A DNA stretch of 64,000 nt, from positions 10,801,501 through 10,865,500 of the forward strand of contig OX031060.1 of the NCBI GenBank assembly GCA_943736015.1. The letters are read 5' to 3'. The position numbers and the translations under genes were made by a program. The notes beneath the pieces are model-generated. The model saw only the letters and a program-made list of their open reading frames with translations, did no database searches and was not told the origin of the DNA. The stretch's first letter is position 1. Each line of letters begins with the position of its first letter. The stretch comes from Tridacna crocea. Lineage: Eukaryota > Mollusca > Bivalvia > Cardiida > Cardiidae. This document shows positions 56,108 through 64,000 of this stretch, piece after piece.

Positions 56108-57869
56108 ACTCTTTACCACATGTCAGGCCTCTGCCAACCCTCAGAAAATGGGGAGAAGTGACTTCTCCCTAGTCTGAGAATGGGGAGAAGTTTTTCAAAA
56201 TGGGGAGAAGTGGTCAGACTTTGGGGAGAAGTTCAGACCGACATCAAAAAATAGATGTGGGCCGAAATATAGAGGGAATTCACAACACCTTAACAATGTA
56301 ACAAATTAATAAAATTGAAAATCATGTGAATCTAAATGGAATAAAATTATTTTATGCTTTTTATCTTTTTTTCATGATCAGTATACATCCTTATTCCTTA
56401 AGGAAACTACTCAAAACATATTTATTCATAGTTTGCTAAATTCACGTACATGTACCTTTAGGATTAAAATATTATGGAAAGAAATGATAATGGAAAGAGA
56501 AAGCAGTGCTAGTTCGAGTAGACTATTAAATAGTTTCTCCTGGCACATTTTTCTTTTCAAAATCTTCCAAACACTAGACTATTTGTTTCCAAAGTCCTGA
56601 CTATACTTTTTTGCTAAAAATCATTCTCATTACCAATTGTAACACACATTATAATATAAATGTAACATATATACCTATCAAATTGACAGCATTTGCAGCA
56701 GGCAAATACCCCGGTAGATAACCGCTCAAAGGCTGTAACTAATGTGAAAAAATATAGTCTGTCAAAGGTAGAAAAGCTTACTTCCAGCATTTTCTCATAT
56801 TGCCACGATGTAGATCGGCGGTTCGCGGCCCGATCAAGGAAATACTATAAATCAACGGAATACTTAAATCTATCTAGAACCAAAGACAATAACATTTTTT
56901 TTTTAATTTTATCTTTTAGTTAGCGTCATAGAATATATTCGATTTTATCCGAACTCTGTTGCGGTGACGAGCCACCATTTTGAAGTTGAATCATGTGACT
57001 TCGCTAAAATACTATATTGGCGCCAAATTATAGTCACATGATTTGAAAATATAGCGCTACATGATCTAGGAGATGATCTAAGTACGTCATAACCTCTAAA
57101 TATCTGTTCGTTTGGAAAACTGCGAGTAATAACGAATTTTAAAGGATGGGAGTAAATGGTGATAAGCAAGTAGGTACCGATTCCATCGTTTTCAAAACTG
57201 GAATATTTCAATCCATTTAAAACTTTGGAAATAAAAGTTGACGACGAAAGACCGATATCCGGGTTAAGACTTTCACTTCCATATACGTTACTAAATTTAG
57301 CAAAGCGTGTTTCAAAAATAGAGGTCCGACAAACACCGATAGGCGGCGCTGATATTTGTCAATAATAGGGGATTATCCCATGGTGTCGTAAAGTTAATTA
57401 ACAATGACTTGTCAATCAGACTCTTGGTATGTTGTAAACTAATTAAACTCGCTGATTGGGCAGTAACTGTAAATCGGGTACGGCACACGCTGATTTGGTA
57501 GATTACACACAGGACGCTTTGTCAATATACGCGAGGCGACTTCCCGATTTTTTCAGGCGACTTGGACTTCGCTTTACTTGGCGAAATGAGCGAAGTTTTT
57601 TGAAATCAGGCGACTTCTTCGCCCAAGTCGCCCACTCGGCCGAGGCCTGCATGTCATAATCCCGACTTTTATCAACCCTGGGAGTGAATCCTATTGAGAA
57701 CATTGTGGGAAAAGGAGAAGATGCTGATAGCTAGCATTTTCTCCTTTGTCACAATGTTTTCTACCCTTCCTAAAACAAATTTGAATTTTTCACTCACATT
57801 CATTATTGTTGTCTGCAGATGCTTTTGATTTAGACAAGTCTAAAATTTTGTCGTTTTGTAAAGAGTTAA
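56104..57869 (+). mobile_element. TTAA-MITE interrupted by a 1.5-kb element
   Basis: TTAACTCTTTACCACA is separated from TAATCCCGACTTTTATC... (57658 on); the right end AAGAGTTAA is at 57861-57869. Confidence 0.72.
56124..57649. mobile_element. CAGGCCTC-ended element
   Basis: Ends CAGGCCTCTGCC and, inverted, GGCCGAGGCCTG, with CATGT on both sides as a probable short duplication. Repeated GGGGAGAAGT motifs at the left, GGCGACTT(G/C) motifs at the right. The CAG start suggests hAT ancestry, but the expected 8-bp duplication is not clear. No transposase frame. Confidence 0.55.
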
Positions 57870-58208
57870 TCTCTACTGGTTGAAAGCCAGTGGGCTTATG
57901 TCATGGCCTGATGTCCGTCGTGCACTCCTGATTGTGTGTGTTTACTTTTATTTCAAATGACATGTTACTTCTCTGAAACTACCCACCCAAAAGTGCCTTT
58001 GTTCCTTGGTCATAACATTCCTGTGGTATTTTATACAGAAAACTTTATATAATGTCACGTGGTTTGAAACTGAATTGGCCAAGAACTGTAATGTTTGGTG
58101 TGTAGGATTTTTACTTTTTAGCCAGTGGAGCTATACAGGGCCATCATGGCCCTCTTGTTACATGTATGTATATAGGTATACAAGGATACCTTGGTGCTCT
58201 TATCGTGC

Positions 58209-58878
58209 GAGTTTAATAAAACTGTTCGGATCCTGAGTTTTAACAACCAGAGAAAGTTTTTGAAAACATTGCTGGAAAAGGAGAAAATGCCAGCAAGCAT
58301 TTCTCCATTTCCCAAAATGTTTTTCTACAAATTCCATAAATTGAGCTATATTCAGTTCTGCAAGAGCTTTGAATTTGGAGGAGTCTGAAGAAATTTTGTT
58401 GTTAGGTATAGTTTCAGATGTTGGGGTTGGGAGAGTAAAAATTTTAGTATAACATGTAGTTAATGTGTTGCATGATTTAAGATGTTCAGACGAGTACAAT
58501 CTTTTTTATGGCGTAGCTGAATGTGGTATCTTATGACCTACTTCTTGGCACTGATAACAAATGAATGAATAGAAATTTGTGATTTGTCAAAACTAGACGT
58601 TTATTCGAAGGGCCCTCTGCGTATTTGCAAGCAAATTTTCGCAACATATCCTTTTTAAGCCATTACCACACAAGCCCTACTTTTTGCCGACCCTGAGAAA
58701 GAAGCCTTTAGAAAAAATTGTGGGAAAAGGAGAAAATGCTGGTAACCAGCATTTTCTCCTTTTCCTACAAAGTTTTCTACCCTTCACAAAACAAATTTCA
58801 TATTTTCAGTCACTTATGTGATTTGCAATGCTTTCGATTTGGACAAATCTAAAATTTTGTCGTTTGGTAAAGAGTTAA
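58209..58878 (+). mobile_element. Two TTAA-MITE copies before the 3' UTR exon
   Basis: 58209-58408 is diverged; 58655-58878 is complete and ends 25 bp before the exon 4 acceptor. Confidence 0.72.
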
Positions 58879-58903
58879 ACATATTTCTTGTTATGCCTTT
58901 CAG

Positions 58904-59060
58904 GTTGACTTGTGGCAATTACTGGATGGATGAGTGATAGAGTCAAGACATCAATTTTTACTTTCATCGAATGTCATCAAAAGTAGCTCATCTGGATGTC
59001 TATGTATTTTAAAATGTTATTTTTGTAAATAGAAAAAGTATTGATTTAATAGTAAAAAAA
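58904..59060 (+). other. TMEM258: Likely TMEM258 3' UTR exon 4
   Basis: A clear acceptor (TGTTATGCCTTTCAG|G) follows the donor at 55832, implying a spliced 3' UTR. The region is unique and AT rich, with no reading frame. No standard AATAAA is seen; TTTAATAGTAAAAAA near 59046 is the best candidate, so the 3' end is approximate. A MITE ends 25 bp before the acceptor. Confidence 0.5.
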
Positions 59061-59470
59061 TGACATCCACTAAAGATTTTGTTGTATTTCTGAAAGGCAG
59101 AAAAACTCTGGCTAAACAACCTAGTGATTTCTACACCTTGTTGGTGATGGATTTGGAAAATATCCTAGGAAAAGCAGAAAATGCTGGAAATAATTATTTT
59201 CTGCCGTTCCTAGAATGTTTTCTGCCCCTTCACAGAAAATTATATCATTTAACTGTTTATCAAATAGTTTCGACCTTGAACAACCTGTAGGAAAAAGACT
59301 TTAAAACAACACGAGATTCCTAAGGGAATGAATTATACACTATTTAGTTTAGTCTCTTTCAGTATTTCAGCTTTTGCCTTTATCAAGAAATTAAAGGTGA
59401 AATTGATGCCTTCAACATTTTGTGACTATTATAATACATGTACCACCATTTTTACCTGAAATCCCTTTTT
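59061..59470. other. AT-rich sequence downstream of TMEM258
   Basis: 59140-59290 carries an old hairpin MITE (AAAAGCAGAAAATGCTGG). Nothing else seen. Confidence 0.5.
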
Positions 59471-61197
59471 AGCTCACCTGAGCACAACGTGCTCAAGGGG
59501 AGCTTTTAGGGTCACTGGCTGTCCGTCGTGCGTCGTGCGTCGTGCGTCGTGAACAATTCTTTAAACATCAACTCCTCCTAAACCACTGGGCCAATTTGGA
59601 CCAAACTTGGCAGGAATGTTCCTTGGGAGGTCCTCTTTAAAATTTGTTCACAGAATTTGATTCCGTCAAAAACTCTGGTTGCCATGGCAACCAAATGGAA
59701 TTTTTTAGCAAATTCTTTAAAAATCTTCTCCTCTGAAACTGCTGGTCGGATTTTGAAATTATTTCACAGATATGTTCCTTGGGTGACCCTTTTCAAAAAT
59801 TGTTCGTGAAATTTTGATCCGTCAAAAATTGTGGCTCTGGTGAATGGGGGCTACTTGCACTATACAGAAATAAAGGCATTCTTTAAAAATCTTCTTCTCT
59901 GAAACCGTTTGTCGGATTTTGAAATAATTTCACAGATATGTTCCTTGGGTGACCCTTTTCAAAAATTGTTCGTGAAATTTTGATCCGTCAAAAAATGTGG
60001 CTCTGGTGAATGGGGGCTACTTGCACTATACAGAAATGAAGGAATTCTTAAGAAATCTTCTTCTCTGAAACCGCTGGTCAGATTTTGAAATGATTTCACA
60101 GAGTTGTTCCTTGGGTGACCCTTTTCAAAAATTGTTCGTGAAATTTTGATTGGTCAAGAAACATGGCTCTAGTGAATGGGGGCTACTTGCACTATACAGA
60201 AATCAAGGAATTCTTTAAAAATCTTCTTCTCTGAAACCGCTGGTCAGATTTTGAAATAATTTCACAGAGTTGTTCCTTGAGTGACCCTTTTCAAAAAATT
60301 GTTCGCGAAATTTTGATTGGTCAAGAAACATGGCTCTGGTGAATGGGGGCTACTTGCACCATACGGAAATGAGGTGATTCTTAAAAAATTTTCTTCTTTG
60401 AAACCGCTGGTCAGATTTTGAAATAATTTCTCAGTGATGTGCCTTGGGTGACCCTTTTCAAAAAGTGTTTGCGAAATTTTGGTTGGTCAAGAAAACATGG
60501 CTCTGGTGAATGGGGGCTACTTGCACTATACGGAAATGAAGAAATTTTTAAAAATTCTTCTTCTCTGAAACGGCTGGACAGATTTTGAAATGATTTCACA
60601 GAGATGATCCTTGGGTGACCCTTTTAAAAAATTGTTCACAAAATTTTGATCCATCAAGAAACATGGCTCTGGTGAATTGGGGCTACTTGCACTATATGGA
60701 AATGAAGAAATTCTTGAAAATTCTTCTACTCTGAAACCCCTAGTCAGATTTTGAAATAATTTGACAGAGATTTTCCTTGGGTGATCCTTGGTCTTGTGAA
60801 TGGGGGCTACTTGCACTATATGGGCATGATGAAATTCTTGAAAATTCTCTTTCTCTGAAATCCCTGGTCAGATTTTAAAAGAAATTTTCTGAAATGTTCC
60901 TTGGGTGACCCTTTTCAAAACTTGTTCGTAAATTTTGATCCATTAAGAAACATGGCTCTCATGGATGGGGGATACTTGCTCTTATACAGAAATGAAGAAT
61001 TCTTAAAAATTCTTCTTTTTGAAACTGATGGTCAGATTTCGAAATTACTTTTACAGGTGACCTTTTGAAAATTGCTTAGCAAAATTATAAATTTGATTCC
61101 AATGTTTCAATACCTCAAAAAAAAAAAAAAAAAAATAGGCTATGGTCATCTCAAAAATTCAGGTGAGCGATCCAGGGCCATCTTGGCCCTCTTGTTT
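59471..61197. mobile_element. AGCTCACCTGAGCAC element with tandem ~163-bp units
   Basis: Starts AGCTCACCTGAGCACAACG with (GTCGTGC)n at 59520-59550. Ends CAGGTGAGCGATCCAGGGCC, giving inverted GCTCACCTGA ends. Eight or so units contain CTGGTCAGATTTTGAAAT, CCTTGGGTGACCCTTTTC and GGGGGCTACTTGCACTATA. A lone end piece is at 58133-58159. Widely dispersed in mollusc genomes (memory). No gene. Confidence 0.75.
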
Positions 61198-61329
61198 AAT
61201 ACTTCTTCTTGCAGCCGTTGTTTGATTTTTTCTGCCCCAGTTAATTTCTCCTGTACTACTATCGTGGTGTCCTTCTTTGAGTGACATTTAATTTCAAGGT
61301 GAAAATTAATTGGTTTGTCTTTCCTGAGT

Positions 61330-61560
61330 TTAACCCATTACCAAACAGCAATATTTTGGACTGGTCCAATTTGAAAGCATTTGCAGACAACAAAATAAAA
61401 GTGACTGAAAATTTGAATTTTTTTTTTGTGAAGGGTAGAAAACATTGTGGGAAAAGGAGAAAAATGCTGGTTGCCAGCATTTTCTCCTTTTCTCACAATG
61501 TTTCCTAAAGGCTTCTTTCTCAGGGGCGTCAAAAGTAGGGATTGTGTGGTAATGGGTTAA
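61330..61560 (-). mobile_element. TTAA-MITE copy, complete
   Basis: Minus copy with CCCATTACC ends. Confidence 0.85.
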
Positions 61561-62285
61561 TGTCTCCGAGATGCTCTGTCATCTTGGCCTGAATTCCTGC
61601 TCTGTTTCACCCACATATACAAAACATTGGCATAATTGTCATAAAAATGTAGATGGCATCAATTTAACATTTAATTTCTTGATAAATGGAAATCTGAAAT
61701 ACTGAAAGAGAGTGAACTTACCTAAAACATTTAGGGAAAAGAAGAAAATACCAGTAATTAGTACTTTCTCCATTTGCCAAAATGTTTTCTAGGGGGCCTT
61801 TTTAAACTACTGTTGCTTTTGTAAACAGTTGGACAGACTGAGCAGAATTCCTCATCTGATGTAGAGTGCATAATGTCAGATATTAAGACATTCCAGCCAT
61901 TTGTATCCCTCAGACACTGTACCAGCATGCTTGCCAGGATAATGACGGATGCATTTCTGGCATTTTGTTATATTGTCAATAATATTTGCTGATTACCTGT
62001 TACTGATTGATTTTAACCCATGTTTTTTTACCTGAAAATAAGCAGGTGTGTGTGTGTGGGGGGGGGGGCAGCCTGCAAGTATTAATCAAAGTGCTTTGGG
62101 TATCAGTATTAGTGTGTCCGCTGAAGTGCATTTGTCCTAATGAAAAATAAACATTACCCAAGAACATAAAAGGAAATAAAAAGAAAGGAAATAAAATATA
62201 TTTACTAGCAATACTTTACAACATCCAGGATCATAACATTTTTACTAGCAATACTTAGAACATACTCAGGCAAGGAAAGACGTTT
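61561..62285. other. Intergenic DNA, no gene supported
   Basis: 61720-61800 is a MITE hairpin remnant; 62047-62068 is TGTGTGTGTGTGGGGG. Confidence 0.55.
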
Positions 62286-62440
62286 TAACTCTTTACCACA
62301 CAATCCTGACTTTTAATGACCCTGTGAAAGAAGCCTTTTGAAAACATTGAGGGAAAAGGAGAAAATGCTGGCAATCGTCTTTTTTTTCCCACAATGGTTT
62401 TAAAAGGCTTCTACCTCAGGGTTGTCAAAAGTTGTCTTTT
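62286..62440. mobile_element. Symmetric left-arm TTAA-MITE recombinant
   Basis: GACCCTGTGAAAGAAGCC on the left and its inverse (GGCTTCTACCTCAGGGTTG) on the right around the hairpin; no right arm. Confidence 0.65.
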
Positions 62441-62469
62441 GTTCAAGTTTGAAGGAAATTTCTTCAGTA

Positions 62470-62696
62470 TTAACCCTTTACCACAATCCTGAGGTGTAGC
62501 TACCCTGAAGAAGAAAGCTTTTGAAAACATTGTGGGAAAAGAAGAAAATGCTGGTAACCAGCATTTTCTTCTTTACCAACAATGTTTTCTACTTTGCCAG
62601 AAACAAATTTCGATTCTTGAACCAAATTTAATTTGTCATCTGCAAATGCTTTCAAAATGGATTGGTCTGAAATTTTGTCATTTGGTAAAGAGTTAA
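62470..62696 (+). mobile_element. TTAA-MITE copy, complete
   Basis: Both TTAA ends, hairpin intact. Confidence 0.83.
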
Positions 62697-62954
62697 CAGA
62701 GATACGACAAAATGTCAAAGTTTTTGTATGATGATGATGATGTCACAGATGCCAGGGCCACATAAATAACCCATCATTTTCTTCGAAAATAGCTGTGATA
62801 ATCTAAAAAAGTGCAATACATGCTGGTGCCGACACCAACACTTAAACTGTGGTTTCTTTTTCAGTAAATATTGCAAGTCAAAAAAGGGACATTATTGTAT
62901 CAAAAATGTTTTGAGAGTTATCTGCTCTCTCACTATGGGTTCCCCTTTTGATAA

Positions 62955-63785
62955 CTAGCCAAAGTTCGACATATATACAGTATCGTCGGCCATATAGATA
63001 GACGTAAATACAGTATCGTCAGCCATATTAATAGATGTAAATACAGTATCTTCGGCCATATTGATAGACGTATATTTAGTATCATTAGCCATACTGATAG
63101 ACTTAAATACAGCATCTTCAGCCATATTGCTAGACTTAAAATACAGTATCGTCAGCATATTGATATAAGTAAATACTGTATCATCAGCCATATTGATAGA
63201 CGTAAATTTCGTATCGTTAGCCATATAGATAGACGTAAATTTAGTTTTGTCAGCCATATAGATAGACGTAAATACAGTATCGTCAGCCATATAGATAGAC
63301 GTAAATACAGTATCGTCAGCCATATAGATAGATGTAAATACAGTATCGTCAGCCATATTAATAGACGTATATTTAGTATCGTTAGCCATATTGATAGACT
63401 TAAATACAGCATCTTCAGCCATATTGCTAGACTTAAAATACAGTATCGTCAGCATATTGATATAAGTAAATACTGTATCGTCAGCCATATTGATAGATGT
63501 AAATTTAATTTCGTCAGCCATATAGATAGACGTAAATACAGTATCGTCAGCCATACTGATAGACGTAAATACAGTATCGTCAGCCATACAGATAGACTTA
63601 AATACAGTATCGTCAGCCATACAGATAGACGTAAATTTAGTATCGTCAGCCATACAGATAGACTTAAATACAGTATCGTCAGCCATACAGATAGACTTAA
63701 ATACAGTATCGTCAGCCATATAGATAGACTTAAATACAGTATCATCAGCCATACAGATAGATGTAAATACAGTATCTTCAGCCAT
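62955..63785 (-). repeat. 33-bp minisatellite, about 25 units
   Basis: Unit (minus strand) ATGGCTGACGATACTGTATT plus TACGTCTATCT, variants in the last 12 bases. It gives a 276-codon frame of MADDTVFTSIY repeats, but the other two minus frames are also largely open, so coding is not supported. A 297-bp (nine-unit) block containing a one-base slip is duplicated (63099 and 63396). Confidence 0.88.
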
Positions 63786-63907
63786 ATTAACAGACGTATG
63801 AGAAGATGTCGAAGATTATGTGCTTGAACGCAGGGTCATGACAATAATTCAAATTTTTCTTCCAAAGCAGCCAAGAAAAATCAGACCTGTCACTGAAAGT
63901 GACTAAA

Positions 63908-64000
63908 ATCTTTACTAAACAATCTCTGGTCTTTACGACCCAGATGAAGAAGCCTTCTAAAAACATCGTACGAAAAGGAGAAAATGCTGGTAACCAGCAT
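63908..64000 (+). mobile_element. TTAA-MITE copy cut by window end
   Basis: Left arm and first stem arm, running to GGTAACCAGCAT at the edge. Confidence 0.75.

Noticed and set aside
62955..63785. 276-codon repetitive protein MADDTVFTSIY...
   Set aside because: The array is a 33-bp minisatellite; all three minus frames stay largely open, which is expected without coding.

Overview
The window is animal nuclear DNA with long introns and a very dense load of short transposons. It is most likely from a bivalve mollusc. That is inferred from repeats of a kind common in bivalve genomes: tRNA-derived SINE tails ending ACACCAACCAACC, the AGCTCACCTGAGCAC...GGCCATCTTGGCCC element, and the AGCCTGCNCAN...GCACAGGCT palindromes. 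There is no bacterial, organellar or viral gene content. Most open frames in the window are chance readings through one hairpin repeat.

Two genes can be supported, arranged head to head. (1) A large minus-strand gene starts at an ATG at 51773 and runs off the left edge. I could chain twelve coding exons (78, 366, 167, 195, 101, 1386, 54, 46, 32, 873, 68 and 15 bp) whose splice sites and reading phases all agree. They give 1127 codons of a serine-rich, strongly acidic protein that I do not recognise. (2) On the plus strand, 52378-55811 encodes TMEM258, a small two-helix subunit of the ER oligosaccharyltransferase. Its coding sequence has three exons, followed by an intron in the 3' UTR and a non-coding exon from 58904. 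The roughly 0.6 kb between the two ATGs probably holds a shared promoter, with an NRF1-type site at 52331-52340.

Everything else is intron or intergenic DNA. It is dominated by one MITE family of about 220-230 bp: TTAA-flanked, with ends TTAAC(C/T)C(A/T)TTACCA and a central hairpin whose stem holds GTGGGAAAAGGAG. About 90 whole or broken copies lie in both orientations. They form head-to-tail chains sharing one TTAA, and in several places one copy sits inside the TTAA of another. These features suggest a piggyBac-like transposase acting in trans.

Other mobile DNA: a 1.5 kb TIR element (45235-46736) with its empty site preserved in a neighbouring duplicate; a MITE family with 8-bp target duplications (16429-16816, 32371-32922); hAT-like elements (36301-36665, possibly 56124-57649); a foldback element in TMEM258 intron 1; several tRNA-type SINEs; an element with internal ~163-bp tandem repeats (59471-61197); a 33-bp minisatellite (62955-63785); and several short hairpins and simple repeats. 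No rRNA, functional tRNA or CRISPR was seen.
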